A DNA stretch of 64,000 nt from Chryseobacterium sp. JAH (GCF_001507335.1 NZ_LMAH01000006.1:186001-250000); one strand, 5' to 3'; numbered from the stretch's first letter, positions 26,887 to 37,412 are shown. The notes: generated from the sequence alone by a model not told the origin. Made by a program: numbers and translations.

Positions 26887-28236
26887 ATGGCAAAACTGAG
26901 AACAGCATATTTCTGTCAAAACTGCGGATCGCAGTACTCACAATGGATGGGACAGTGTAAAAACTGCGGGGAATGGAATACTTTGGTAGAAGAAATTGTA
27001 GAAAAAACTCCTCAAAAAAGTTTATCTCCTTCAAAAACCAAACAAAGCGTCATCAATATCATTGAAGTTGAAGCGATTGAAGAACCCCGAATCAAAACTC
27101 CTTCCGATGAACTCAACCGAGTTTTGGGAGGCGGAATTGTTTTGGGTTCGGTTACTTTAATTGGTGGTGAACCCGGAATTGGGAAATCTACCCTTCTCCT
27201 GCAACTTGCCTTGAAAATGAAGAAAAAAATCTTCTATGTTTCTGGGGAAGAAAGTGCCTCTCAGATTAAAATGAGAGCCGACCGATTGGCTGATGTGAAA
27301 AATCCGAACTGCTTTCTATACACCGAGACTTCTTTGGAAAAAATTCTTCATGAAGCTAAGAAACTCGAGCCTGATTTTGTTATTATAGATTCCATTCAGA
27401 CTTTGCAGTCTCAACTGATTGAAAGTTCGCCAGGAACAGTCTCGCAAATACGTGAATGTTCCAATGAAATCATTAAATATGCTAAAGACTATAATGTTCC
27501 TGTTTTCTTAGTGGGTCACATTACCAAAGACGGACAAATTGCAGGACCAAAAGTTTTGGAGCACATGGTTGATGTGGTTTTAAATTTTGATGGGGACAGA
27601 AATCATCTATTCAGACTATTGAGAGCCAATAAAAACCGTTTCGGATCCACCGCAGAAATCGGAATTTACGAAATGGTTTCCCAAGGATTAAAGGAAATAA
27701 AAAATCCATCGGAGATTTTAATTACCAAAAAATTTGAAGAACTTTCAGGAAATTCTGTGGCGGTAACTTTAGAAGGAAACCGACCAATGCTTCTGGAAAT
27801 TCAGGCTTTGGTCAGTACGGCAGTTTACGGAACTCCACAGAGAAGCTGTACCGGTTTTGATTCAAAAAGATTGAATATGCTGCTGGCAGTTTTAGAAAAA
27901 AGAGCTGGCTTCCAGCTAGGTGCAAAAGATGTTTTCCTAAATATTACCGGCGGAATTAAGACTGATGATCCAGCTTTGGATTTAGCAGTTGTCGCTTCTA
28001 TTCTTTCATCAAATGAAGACATTGCTATTTCTGAGCATTTTTGTTTTGCAGGGGAAATTGGTCTGAGCGGAGAAATCCGTCCGATTGCACAGGCGGAACA
28101 GCGTATTACAGAGGCTGAAAAATTGGGTTACGAAAAGATTTTCATTTCAAATTTAAATAAACTTCCAAAGAAAAAATTCGGAATTAAAATTGAGGAAGTA
28201 AGCAAGGTTGAGGATTTTCATGAGCGATTATTTTAG
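26887..28236 (+). CDS. radA: DNA repair protein RadA
   Basis: RecA-related ATPase that processes branched DNA intermediates during homologous recombination. The protein has 449 residues from ATG 26887. An N-terminal four-cysteine zinc finger (C10, C13, C24, C27) leads into the ATPase core with Walker A GEPGIGKST and the RadA-specific KNRFGS motif. A C-terminal Lon-like domain (LGAKDVFLNITGG, FAGEIGLSGEIRP) completes the protein. The frame is open upstream to 26773, but that would overlap the divergent membrane protein gene and add 38 residues unlike RadA. Confidence 0.96.
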   Translation: MAKLRTAYFCQNCGSQYSQWMGQCKNCGEWNTLVEEIVEKTPQKSLSPSKTKQSVINIIEVEAIEEPRIKTPSDELNRVLGGGIVLGSVTLIGGEPGIGKSTLLLQLALKMKKKIFYVSGEESASQIKMRADRLADVKNPNCFLYTETSLEKILHEAKKLEPDFVIIDSIQTLQSQLIESSPGTVSQIRECSNEIIKYAKDYNVPVFLVGHITKDGQIAGPKVLEHMVDVVLNFDGDRNHLFRLLRANKNRFGSTAEIGIYEMVSQGLKEIKNPSEILITKKFEELSGNSVAVTLEGNRPMLLEIQALVSTAVYGTPQRSCTGFDSKRLNMLLAVLEKRAGFQLGAKDVFLNITGGIKTDDPALDLAVVASILSSNEDIAISEHFCFAGEIGLSGEIRPIAQAEQRITEAEKLGYEKIFISNLNKLPKKKFGIKIEEVSKVEDFHERLF

Positions 28237-28259
28237 TCTTAGGAAAATCTTAAATTTTA

Positions 28260-28294
28260 AAGGTTATTGTATATATTTGTTTTTCAATAACCTT
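28260..28294 (+). promoter_or_regulatory. Inverted repeat that encloses the -7 box of the protease gene
   Basis: AAGGTTATTG (28260-28269) and CAATAACCTT (28285-28294) are perfect inverted arms. The 15-base centre contains TATATTTG (28272-28279), a full -7 match, followed by a T run. It could be an operator for the downstream protease gene or a terminator for radA. Confidence 0.45.
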
Positions 28295-28307
28295 CACCAA
28301 CCTAAGT

Positions 28308-29846
28308 ATGAAAACTCAAATAACCTGTCTTCTCATCTTTTGCGCTGCCCTGTTTACAGCTCAAAATAAGATTTTTCAAAACATGATTAATGATGAATTG
28401 CTCAATAATCAAGAAAAAGTAAGCACTCATCTTGCATCAACTTACCTCTCTACAGAATATTTCCAGCAGTCAGCATTTGATCTAAAATCTGATATAGAAT
28501 TCGTTTTACCTAACAACAAGGTTATTAACGCTCAGTTCACAAAATCGTTTTTTTACAGCAATCAATCTGAATCTTCTGTTTACGCTGTTGCAAACGAGCC
28601 AGAATCAGAATTGGTTTTTTCAAAATCAGGAAATATTATTACCGGAATGTACTCTTCAAATTCCGGAGAAAAAATTATTTTTCATCAGACAACGAATACT
28701 ATTTTTGCAGTTTCCATGGTTAGTGACTCGAAAATGATTGCTCAGGATTCTAAAAACGATTTTATTCTAAATGAATCAGCAATCAACCAGAAGGTAAACG
28801 CTAATATTTGTTTACAAGCTACGGCGGTTTGCCCTGCGACAACGATTGATGTTTTAGTTGTCTACACTTCAGCAGCAAGAATAGCCTGGGGAGGCGTTGC
28901 CCAAAGCAATTCTTTTATTGCCACAGCCATCACCAATTTCAATACGTCACTGATCAACTCAGGGATACCCAATATCACGATTAATTTAGTCTACTCTGGC
29001 GAAATATCCTATACAGAAACAGGCAACATCAGTACAGACCTCAGTAGATTAGCGTCAACAACTGATGGTTTTATGGATGACGTGCATACCTTAAGAACAA
29101 CTTACGGTGCTGATCTATGTGGATTGATTACCTCTACTCCTACAAATACCTGTGGATTGGGATATCTCAATACTAATCCTACAAATTATTCGAACACCGC
29201 AGCATTTACCGTATCATTATTGAATTGTGCGGTTTCAAACTATACATTATCCCACGAAATGGGACATAATATGGGACTGAGACATGATTGGTATGTAGAT
29301 ACCGGCACAACGCCATGCAGTAATCAGCACGGCTATGTCAATCAAACTGCAGTTACTTTAGGGACATCAAGCACAACATCCCAAAGATGGCGTACAATGA
29401 TGGCTTATAATAACCAATGTTCTGATAATGGCATCAATTGTCCGAAAGCTAACCGATGGGCAAACCCAGTTGTTAATTACAATTCGGAACCAACAGGTAT
29501 TGCAATCGGAAATCCCGATCCTTCTAACGAAGCGTATGGTTTCGCACGTTTTGCATGTGTTGTCTCACAGTTTATGCCTACTTCAAATTTGGGAACTTTT
29601 GAAATTAAAAATAATGATGTAAAAGATTTTACGATTTTTCCTAATCCCGCAAAAGATGAAATCAATATCTGGATTAAAAATGACGAAAAGTATACCTTTA
29701 AAATCACCAATCCTTTAGGTCAAATTGTTTTAACATCCGATAAAAAAAGTATAAGCCTCAGTGGTTTACCTTCAGGAGAATATTTCCTGAGCATTTATAC
29801 TGATAAAAATTCTTTGGTGGGAAGCAAAAAATTTATCATTAAATAA
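28308..29846 (+). CDS. Secreted metzincin zinc protease with T9SS sorting domain
   Basis: Extracellular protease of 512 residues. A signal peptide (residues 1-19, ending FTAQ) is followed by a propeptide-like region to about residue 170 and a reprolysin-like catalytic domain. The extended zinc motif HExxHxxGxxHD is complete (H316, E317, H320, H326, D327). The last 80 or so residues are a type A sorting domain for type IX secretion (TIFPNPAKDEINIW, then a beta-sandwich ending KKFIIK), so the protein is probably exported across the outer membrane and released or anchored at the surface. A small secreted protein is encoded 2 bases downstream and may be co-expressed. Confidence 0.93.
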   Translation: MKTQITCLLIFCAALFTAQNKIFQNMINDELLNNQEKVSTHLASTYLSTEYFQQSAFDLKSDIEFVLPNNKVINAQFTKSFFYSNQSESSVYAVANEPESELVFSKSGNIITGMYSSNSGEKIIFHQTTNTIFAVSMVSDSKMIAQDSKNDFILNESAINQKVNANICLQATAVCPATTIDVLVVYTSAARIAWGGVAQSNSFIATAITNFNTSLINSGIPNITINLVYSGEISYTETGNISTDLSRLASTTDGFMDDVHTLRTTYGADLCGLITSTPTNTCGLGYLNTNPTNYSNTAAFTVSLLNCAVSNYTLSHEMGHNMGLRHDWYVDTGTTPCSNQHGYVNQTAVTLGTSSTTSQRWRTMMAYNNQCSDNGINCPKANRWANPVVNYNSEPTGIAIGNPDPSNEAYGFARFACVVSQFMPTSNLGTFEIKNNDVKDFTIFPNPAKDEINIWIKNDEKYTFKITNPLGQIVLTSDKKSISLSGLPSGEYFLSIYTDKNSLVGSKKFIIK

Positions 29847-29848
29847 CG

Positions 29849-30376
29849 ATGAAAAAATACATTCTAATCGTTTTGTTATTTGTTAATTCACAGCTCATTC
29901 TTGCACAAAAACTATCCTTTGAAGATTTAACAAACACTTTTGAATTATCTTATGATGAACTGGTCATTAATTTAAAAACTAAAGGCTACGAGCTTTTCAG
30001 AAAAGATGTTTCATCGAACGGAAATGAAACTTCTTATACATTTAGACTTGCAAATAGGTTAAATGGTGCACCGAGCAGTCTATTATTTTTTAACATTTAT
30101 AAATATGGTAAACGAGGTATTTTTTATAATTATCAACTTCAATATACCACAACAAGTTTGGAGGAATTTAAACAGTTTAAAACTTATCTGATCGATAAAA
30201 AATATAAAAAATCAGATGACAAAAAATACATTACTTATTCAAATGGAGATTATAGTGTAGAATTTGAAATAATAAAGATTACAAGTACATTAAATTCTTA
30301 TAAAATCTCTATTACAAATTATACGATTGGGACGATTCTGTTGGAAATACTTGCCGATAAAATATTTAATCAGTAG
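29849..30376 (+). CDS. Hypothetical secreted protein downstream of the protease
   Basis: Unrecognised protein of 175 residues. A signal peptide (residues 1-19, LFVNSQLILAQ) is visible, and the mature part is rich in Lys, Tyr and Ser, with alternating beta-like segments. It follows the metzincin gene with a 2-base gap, so the two are surely one transcript. A role beside the protease, such as inhibitor, chaperone or partner, is possible, but nothing in the sequence shows it. No terminator is evident before the next gene, 31 bases on. Confidence 0.7.
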   Translation: MKKYILIVLLFVNSQLILAQKLSFEDLTNTFELSYDELVINLKTKGYELFRKDVSSNGNETSYTFRLANRLNGAPSSLLFFNIYKYGKRGIFYNYQLQYTTTSLEEFKQFKTYLIDKKYKKSDDKKYITYSNGDYSVEFEIIKITSTLNSYKISITNYTIGTILLEILADKIFNQ

Positions 30377-30407
30377 AAACTTTAGTTAAAAATTTCTATC
30401 TTCGTTT

Positions 30408-31001
30408 ATGAACTTTCTCGCCCATTCTTTTCTAGCTTTCAATGACGGACAAATTGTCGGGCAGTTTCTCGAAGATTTTATCCCAAACAGAGATCGGTAT
30501 TCTTTCCCAAAAGACATCCGGGATGGCATCACCCTGCACAGAGCAGTGGATACATTTACCGATTCTCATCCAGCAATTCATGAAGCAAAAAAGGTTTTCA
30601 GTCCGCTTGTAAGGCTTTATGCAGGAGCGTTTGTAGATGTTTCTATGGATTATTTTGTCGCTAATGATTTGCAGTTAAATTCCTTAAGGGGCTGGAAAGA
30701 CCATTCACTTAAAGTCTACCGTGTCCTCCACGAGAACTACGAGTTTCTACCAGACAATTTCAAATATATGCTCACGAGAATGGAGCAGGATAATTGGCTG
30801 TACAATTATCGTCATGATCAGAATATCAAATTCAGTATGAGAAATGTTTTGAATAAGGCCAAATATTTAAATGAAAACATCCCTGTGTATGAAGCATTCT
30901 TAGACAATAAAGATATTTTGCAAAAATGCTATGACGATTTTTTTCCCGATCTCTTGGCCCACGCAAAGGCAGAAAACGCATTACTCCAACTTCAAAAGTA
31001 A
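30408..31001 (+). CDS. acpH: Acyl carrier protein phosphodiesterase (AcpH family)
   Basis: Cytoplasmic hydrolase of 197 residues that removes the phosphopantetheine group from acyl carrier protein (family DUF479). The N-terminus MNFLAHSFLAFNDGQIVGQF and the following VDTFTDSHPA segment, with conserved His and Asp residues, are the family hallmarks (an HD-like metal-binding fold). ATG 30408 fits the usual family start exactly. The gene may be read through from the upstream protease pair. Its stop is 3 bases from the end of the convergent gene at 31005, so the two 3' ends nearly touch and no separate terminator is visible. Confidence 0.9.
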   Translation: MNFLAHSFLAFNDGQIVGQFLEDFIPNRDRYSFPKDIRDGITLHRAVDTFTDSHPAIHEAKKVFSPLVRLYAGAFVDVSMDYFVANDLQLNSLRGWKDHSLKVYRVLHENYEFLPDNFKYMLTRMEQDNWLYNYRHDQNIKFSMRNVLNKAKYLNENIPVYEAFLDNKDILQKCYDDFFPDLLAHAKAENALLQLQK

Positions 31002-31004
31002 ATT

Positions 31005-31505
31005 TTAAAACTGCTGAAACAAATACCTGTTCGGATAACTCAACTTTTCACTTTTACGGTTTCCGTTGACGATGATGTGCACCAGATTAATCTGATCATC
31101 GAATAAATTATACAAAAAACTCACAGCGGCCTCTACTTTTTTAGGACTGCTTACTGTTTCAGATTCTAGATACACATTTACAGACTCAGAATCCTCTTCA
31201 TAACCTACATAAGTCACTTTCAAAAACCGGTTATCAACCTTTAATTTAAGGTATTCTTCACAATAATTTTTTAATGCTGTATTAATCTGTGTTTTAAATT
31301 TTTCATCATTAAAATGAAAAGATTTTCCGTATTTTTCTCCCAAACCATTTTCTAAATCATCTAGAAAAAATCGTCCTGTAATTTCAAATGTTTTTGACTT
31401 TGAATTATAATTGATTTCTACCGAACCAACATGGTAAGGGTGTTTTTCTCCGGTAAAAGAAAGTAATAATAAAAGCGGCAGTAAAAAAACAAAAAACCTT
31501 TTCAT
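31005..31505 (-). CDS. DUF6702 family secreted protein
   Basis: Protein of 166 residues with an N-terminal signal peptide (residues 1-18, strongly hydrophobic). It is followed by KHPYHVGSVEINYNSKSKTFEITGRFFLDDLENGL, the opening typical of DUF6702 as I recall the family in Flavobacteriia. Function is unknown. The gene is divergent from the HupE-like gene (start codons 84 bases apart). In related genomes DUF6702 and HupE/UreJ-like genes are often close to an M1 peptidase gene, as they are here. That neighbourhood is recalled, not checked. Confidence 0.75.
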   Translation of the reverse strand: MKRFFVFLLPLLLLLSFTGEKHPYHVGSVEINYNSKSKTFEITGRFFLDDLENGLGEKYGKSFHFNDEKFKTQINTALKNYCEEYLKLKVDNRFLKVTYVGYEEDSESVNVYLESETVSSPKKVEAAVSFLYNLFDDQINLVHIIVNGNRKSEKLSYPNRYLFQQF

Positions 31506-31588
31506 GTGTAAATATTTATTCTTCGTTGATCTTTAAATTCTGTTCCGAAATTAATCATTATTTTCGTAAACCTAATATTCATACCACA

Positions 31589-32167
31589 ATGCAAGACTTT
31601 TTATTTTATTTGAAACTCGGTTGGGAACACATTATTTCGTTGGATGCGCTTGACCATCAGCTTTTCGTTTTGGCATTGATTGCAATGTACACGTTTAAAG
31701 AATGGAAAAAAATCTTAATTCTTATCACTGCATTTACAATAGGCCATTCGGTTACTTTGGCTTTAAGTATTCTAGACATCGTTAGACTTCCTTCAGATTG
31801 GGTTGAATTTTTAATTCCGCTCACTATTGTACTGACCGCTTTGGGAAATATTGTAATGAAAAATAAAAAACAGACACAGGATAAAACAAACTATTATTTA
31901 GCCTTATTTTTCGGATTGATTCACGGGCTTGGCTTTGCGAATACCGCAAGAGTAATGATTGCCAAAAGCCAGAGCATTGCCATACCTCTTTTAGGTTTTA
32001 ATATAGGCTTGGAAATAGGACAAATTGTTATTGTTCTTGCCATACTTGTGGCTCTATTTATTTTACTTAATCTATTCAAAATCAACAAAAAAGACTGGGT
32101 TCTTTTTATATCATCAGGTGTTTTTGCATTAGCGTTAAAAATGACATTAGAAAGAATTCCTTTTTAG
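31589..32167 (+). CDS. HupE/UreJ family membrane protein
   Basis: Inner-membrane protein of 192 residues with six or so helices. The motifs GWEHIISLDALDHQLFVLAL, FTIGHSVTLALS and ALFFGLIHGLGFAN carry the conserved histidines of HupE/UreJ, a family that includes nickel or cobalt importers. The metal and direction of transport for the Bacteroidota branch are not established. The frame is open from 31526, but those first 21 residues are polar and lack family similarity, so ATG 31589 (MQDFLFYLKLG) is chosen. The gene lies between the divergent DUF6702 gene and the M1 peptidase gene. Confidence 0.85.
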   Translation: MQDFLFYLKLGWEHIISLDALDHQLFVLALIAMYTFKEWKKILILITAFTIGHSVTLALSILDIVRLPSDWVEFLIPLTIVLTALGNIVMKNKKQTQDKTNYYLALFFGLIHGLGFANTARVMIAKSQSIAIPLLGFNIGLEIGQIVIVLAILVALFILLNLFKINKKDWVLFISSGVFALALKMTLERIPF

Positions 32168-32203
32168 GCTTGAAACATTTTTAAGTTTTTAGCTACTTAT
32201 TAT

Positions 32204-32211
32204 TATATTTG
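32204..32211 (+). promoter_or_regulatory. Candidate -7 box of the M1 peptidase gene
   Basis: TATATTTG is an exact match to TAnnTTTG. It implies a leader of about 95 bases before the ATG at 32312. No -33 TTG is seen at 17-23 bases. Confidence 0.4.
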
Positions 32212-32311
32212 ATAATTCTTAAGTTTTTCTCATCTGAAATCGTCATACCTGAAAATATGGTACTGAAAAGTAAAGCGATTTCATTTGACCATTAAAATAA
32301 AATATCTTCTT

Positions 32312-34687
32312 ATGAAACTAAAAGTAACTGCACTTTCGGTATTTATATATATGGGTTTATCAGCCCAAAATATTCAAAACAATCCGGGAAGTAACCACGG
32401 AAATAAATTTGAACAGTTAGGAACTATTCTTCCTACACCCAATGTCTACCGAACAGCTTCAGGATCTCCAGGGCATGCATATTGGCAAAACAGAGCCGAT
32501 TACGACATTGCAGCTTATCTTGATGAAGACAAAAGAAATCTGAAAGGTTCTGAAACGGTAACTTATTACAACAATTCGCCTGACGAATTAGATTACATCT
32601 GGCTTCAACTGGACGAAAATCAACAATCAACAGTTAAAAAAGCAGATTTCGCATACTCTTCTACTCTTCCGAAATCTACTACCGATCAGCAGCTCAAAAC
32701 TACAGATCTTCCTTCAAAAGATAACGGATACGGTGTGAATTTAGAAAAAGTAACAGACATTTCCGGAACACCGCTGAAATATACTGTCAACAAAACGATG
32801 ATGCGTATCGACTTGCCAAAAGTCTTGAAAAAAGGAGAAAAATTTGTTTTTAAAATCGACTGGAACTATAACATTCCCAACAGAATGAAAATGGGCGGTC
32901 GTGGCGGTTATGAAAACTTCGCCGAAGACGGAAATGATGTGTATACAATTACCCAGTGGTTTCCGAGAATGTGCGTTTACAGTGATTTCCACGGTTGGCA
33001 AAATCATCAGTTTACGGGAAGAGGCGAATTTGCCTTAGTTTTCGGAAATTACAAGGTTTCTATGAATGTTCCTGCAGACTACATTATCGGCGGAACCGGA
33101 GAATGTAAAAATTACGATCAGGTTTTAACTCCTGAACAATTATCAAGATACAATAAATCGCAGACCTCAAACGAGCCTTTAGAAATCGTTACTTTAGATG
33201 AAGCTAAAAAAGCAGAAAAAAATCATTCAAAACAGAGAAAAACCTGGGTTTTTGAGGCTAAAGATGTAAGAGACTTTGCTTGGGCGGCTTCAAGAAAATT
33301 CGTTTGGGACGGAATGGGAGTTACGATTCCGGAAAACAACAACAAAGTAATGGCAATGAGTTTCTATCCAAAAGAAGCTTATGCTCTGTATAAAAAATAC
33401 TCAACCAAAGCGGTTGCTCATACGATAAAAACATACTCAGAATTTACAATTCCTTATCCTTATCCGGTTGCACAATCTGTAGAGGCGGCAAACGGAATGG
33501 AATATCCGATGATCTGCTTCAATTTTGGAAGAACCGAAAAAGACGGAACCTATTCTGAAGGAACTAAAAATGGAATGATAGGCGTTGTCATTCACGAGGT
33601 TGGTCACAATTTCTTTCCAATGATCATTAATTCTGACGAAAGACAGTGGAGCTGGATGGATGAAGGTTTAAATACTTTCACAGAATATTTAACGGAAGAA
33701 AAATGGGACAATAAATTCCCTTCAAAACGTGGCCCGGCTTGGACGATCGTTGATTACATGAAGCTTCCGAAAGATCAGCTGGAGCCAATTATGAGCAACT
33801 CTGAAAACATTATTCAGTTTGGTCCAAATGCCTATTCTAAACCAGCGACAGGATTAAATATTCTTCGTGAGACGATTATGGGAAGAGAACTTTTCGACAA
33901 AGCATTTAAAACATATTCTAAAAGATGGGCATTTAAACATCCAGAACCTGCAGATCTATTCAGAACCATGGAAGATGCAAGCGGTGAAGATTTAGATTGG
34001 TTTTGGAGAGGTTGGTTTTACGGAACCGATCCTGTAGATATCGCAATTGTTAAAGTTACAATTGCTTCTCCAGATTTTGAAGCAAGTCCAAAACAGGCTA
34101 CGGAAACGAAATATAAAATTGAAAAACCTCTGCAAAACGAGTTTGAAGACATTTCTAAAATCAGAAACAGAGAAGACAAAAGCATCGCTTTTGAAGTTGA
34201 AAAAGATAAAGATCTTCAGGATTTTTATTACAGATATGACAGAGGGCAGGAAAAAGTGGATGCCAATAAAGAATACACTTATAAATTTGATGGTACTGCA
34301 AACTTAGACAGCAAGGATAAAGAAAAATTCAAAAACATTACAGCATACCAGATTGACTTCAGTAACAAAGGAGGTTTGGTAATGCCTATTATTCTTGAAT
34401 TCACATTCGAAGACGGAACGAAACTAAAAGACAAATCTTCTGCTCAGATCTGGAGACAAAACGAACAGAAAGTTTCCAAGACTTATTATTTCGATAAGAA
34501 GCTAAAATCAATTCAGCTTGATCCGCTGAAAGAAACGGCAGATATTGACACGTCAAATAATTTATGGAGCAACGACGGCAGCTCTTCTGAGACTTCCAAA
34601 TTTCAAGTATTCAAACAGAAACAAGACGGACCTGTAAGAGGTGGCGGAACAGGAAAGGTGAATCCGATGCAGGCAGGTAAAAAATAA
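32312..34687 (+). CDS. M1 family aminopeptidase, secreted
   Basis: Zinc metallopeptidase of 791 residues with a signal peptide (to about residue 19, GLSAQ). The gluzincin signature is complete: H428-E429-V-G-H432, with the third zinc ligand E451 spaced 18 residues on (WMDEGLNTF). A GMEYP segment near residue 400 takes the place of the GxMEN substrate motif. The N-terminal beta domain and C-terminal helical or beta parts are normal for M1 enzymes of Bacteroidota. The C-terminus (GGGTGKVNPMQAGKK) is short and basic, without a T9SS sorting domain, so the enzyme is probably periplasmic. A TTG in frame at 32285 precedes the ATG but would give no proper signal peptide. Confidence 0.93.
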   Translation: MKLKVTALSVFIYMGLSAQNIQNNPGSNHGNKFEQLGTILPTPNVYRTASGSPGHAYWQNRADYDIAAYLDEDKRNLKGSETVTYYNNSPDELDYIWLQLDENQQSTVKKADFAYSSTLPKSTTDQQLKTTDLPSKDNGYGVNLEKVTDISGTPLKYTVNKTMMRIDLPKVLKKGEKFVFKIDWNYNIPNRMKMGGRGGYENFAEDGNDVYTITQWFPRMCVYSDFHGWQNHQFTGRGEFALVFGNYKVSMNVPADYIIGGTGECKNYDQVLTPEQLSRYNKSQTSNEPLEIVTLDEAKKAEKNHSKQRKTWVFEAKDVRDFAWAASRKFVWDGMGVTIPENNNKVMAMSFYPKEAYALYKKYSTKAVAHTIKTYSEFTIPYPYPVAQSVEAANGMEYPMICFNFGRTEKDGTYSEGTKNGMIGVVIHEVGHNFFPMIINSDERQWSWMDEGLNTFTEYLTEEKWDNKFPSKRGPAWTIVDYMKLPKDQLEPIMSNSENIIQFGPNAYSKPATGLNILRETIMGRELFDKAFKTYSKRWAFKHPEPADLFRTMEDASGEDLDWFWRGWFYGTDPVDIAIVKVTIASPDFEASPKQATETKYKIEKPLQNEFEDISKIRNREDKSIAFEVEKDKDLQDFYYRYDRGQEKVDANKEYTYKFDGTANLDSKDKEKFKNITAYQIDFSNKGGLVMPIILEFTFEDGTKLKDKSSAQIWRQNEQKVSKTYYFDKKLKSIQLDPLKETADIDTSNNLWSNDGSSSETSKFQVFKQKQDGPVRGGGTGKVNPMQAGKK

Positions 34688-34710
34688 AATACTTATCATT
34701 AAAACTTACA

Positions 34711-34757
34711 AAATCGCTATTATTCAAAAGTAAAAAAAATGAATTTGGCGATTTTTT
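34711..34757 (+). terminator. Terminator of the M1 peptidase gene
   Basis: AAATCGC (34711-34717) pairs with GCGATTT (34748-34754), with an inner ATTC/GAAT step and an 8-base T run. The loop is long, so folding is less certain than for the short hairpins elsewhere. Confidence 0.6.
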
Positions 34758-34800
34758 TTATCCTATAAAAGATTACGACAGGTCTTGTAATTAAATTCTA

Positions 34801-34831
34801 AAAGTTCACGAGCAATCGGCGAACTTTTTTT
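34801..34831 (+). terminator. Second terminator-like hairpin upstream of groES
   Basis: AAAGTTC and GAACTTT enclose an inner CGA/TCG step with a GCAA tetraloop, followed by seven T. It is separated from the previous terminator by only about 45 bases, which leaves room for a very short transcript or a back-up stop. Confidence 0.65.
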
Positions 34832-34902
34832 CTGCCAAAATTTCACATCTTCAGAAAAAATCTGCCAAAAATCCACTTCAAGACCGTTGGCACAGATTTA
34901 GA
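34831..34902 (+). promoter_or_regulatory. Repeat-rich regulatory region of groES-groL
   Basis: TCTGCCAAAA occurs at 34831-34840 and again at 34861-34870, exactly 30 bases apart. A nearly complementary TTGGCACAGA follows at 34887-34896. TTGGCAC resembles the -24 half of a sigma-54 promoter, but the -12 half (TTGC) is poor here. A heat-shock control site is plausible from position; the factor is unknown. Confidence 0.4.
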
Positions 34903-34940
34903 GAATTACATCACAGAAATAATTAAAAATTAAACATATT

Positions 34941-35219
34941 ATGTCAGTAAACTTTAAACCCCTAGCAGACAGAGTGCTTATCGAGCCTATCGCTGCAGAA
35001 ACTAAAACAGCTTCAGGTATTATTATCCCAGACACTGCAAAAGAAAAACCACAAGAAGGTACAGTAGTAGCAGTAGGTCCTGGTAAAGTAGACGAGCCTA
35101 CCACTGTAAAAGTAGGTGACAAAGTTCTTTATGGAAAATATTCAGGTTCTGAATTAAAATTAGACGGAAAAGATTTCTTAATCGTAAAAGAAGGAGATTT
35201 ATTGGGTGTAATTGGATAA
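34941..35219 (+). CDS. groES: Co-chaperonin GroES
   Basis: Seven-subunit lid of the GroEL chaperonin, 92 residues, the usual length. The sequence [39 protein letters not shown] holds the barrel start and the mobile loop (TASGIIIPD) that contacts GroEL. GVIG at the end is typical. The gene is followed by groL after 107 bases, longer than in many groE operons. The upstream region carries direct and inverted repeats that may control heat-shock expression. Confidence 0.98.
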   Translation: MSVNFKPLADRVLIEPIAAETKTASGIIIPDTAKEKPQEGTVVAVGPGKVDEPTTVKVGDKVLYGKYSGSELKLDGKDFLIVKEGDLLGVIG

Positions 35220-35286
35220 GATTCCAGACACAGGACATCAGATCTCAGACTATTCAAATTAAATTCAAATTAAAACACTTGTTACA

Positions 35287-36952
<1,666 letters not shown>

Positions 36953-36980
36953 CAGTGTGTCGCTGAGACAATATAAATTT

Positions 36981-37013
36981 AAAACCGTTCAGATTTTTCT
37001 GGGCGGTTTTTTT
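36981..37013 (+). terminator. Terminator of groES-groL
   Basis: AAACCG and CGGTTT flank an inner TCAGA/TCTG step around a T loop, followed by seven T. Strong fit. Confidence 0.85.
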
Positions 37014-37297
37014 ATGAAAAAAAAGATGCAAAATATAATTTTTCAAACACACTTTTAAAGCTAGCATTTAAAGAACTTGGATGGACAAACACTGATAATT
37101 TTCATATTGAGAACCCTGCTGATAATACTATTAATGAAAAATTTTCAAATTATATTTGGATAGAAAATACTGACACAATAAAAGATAAGAAAAAAATAGT
37201 TTTTTCAAAAGATGCTATTAAACCCTTAATAGAATTAATAAATGATAAAAATAATCATGTTAAATATTTTAAAAGAGATTTACATCAAAAGCATTAA
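37013..37297 (+). pseudogene. 5'-truncated gene remnant of unknown family
   Basis: Directly after the groL terminator a frame of about 94 codons is open to TAA 37295-37297 without any start codon near its beginning. It encodes a lysine- and asparagine-rich stretch (LLKLAFKELGWTNTD early, NYIWIENTDTIKDKKKIVF in the middle, KPLIELINDKNNHVKYFKRD late). Codon use looks coding, but the 5' part is missing. I do not recognise the family. The fragment shows that the boundary of the accessory island lies at the groL terminator and that sequence has been lost there. Confidence 0.45.
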
Positions 37298-37305
37298 CTT
37301 CAGAT

Positions 37306-37328
37306 TTTGCAGATTTCCAATCCGTGAC
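37306..37328 (+). repeat. Hairpin (REP-like) repeat, copy 1, degenerate
   Basis: Shares GCAGATTTCCAATCCGTGAC with copies 3 and 4, but the left arm is altered (TTTGC instead of GTCGC). Confidence 0.5.
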
Positions 37329-37410
37329 TTTTCCCTATATTTATACCATATTTTTCTACACGGAAAATCAATTCAACCAAACCTCAACGCCATTGAAAAC
37401 AAAATTATTC
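37306..37410 (+). pseudogene. Remnant 1 of the kelch gene: upstream region and first codons
   Basis: This stretch matches the upstream region and start of the full kelch gene (40869-40976): hairpin repeat, CTATATTTA box, then CCAAACCTCAACGCCATTG and the first codons TTGAAAACAAAATTATT. The match stops at 37410, where a second hairpin-repeat copy begins. Nothing of the kelch protein beyond the first few signal-peptide codons remains. It is best read as the leftover of a deleted first kelch copy. Confidence 0.6.
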
Positions 37411-37412
37411 CC

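Noticed and set aside
34887..34902. Firm sigma-54 promoter for groES
   Set aside because: The -24 half TTGGCAC is good, but the -12 half does not have TTGC; kept only as part of a low-confidence regulatory region.
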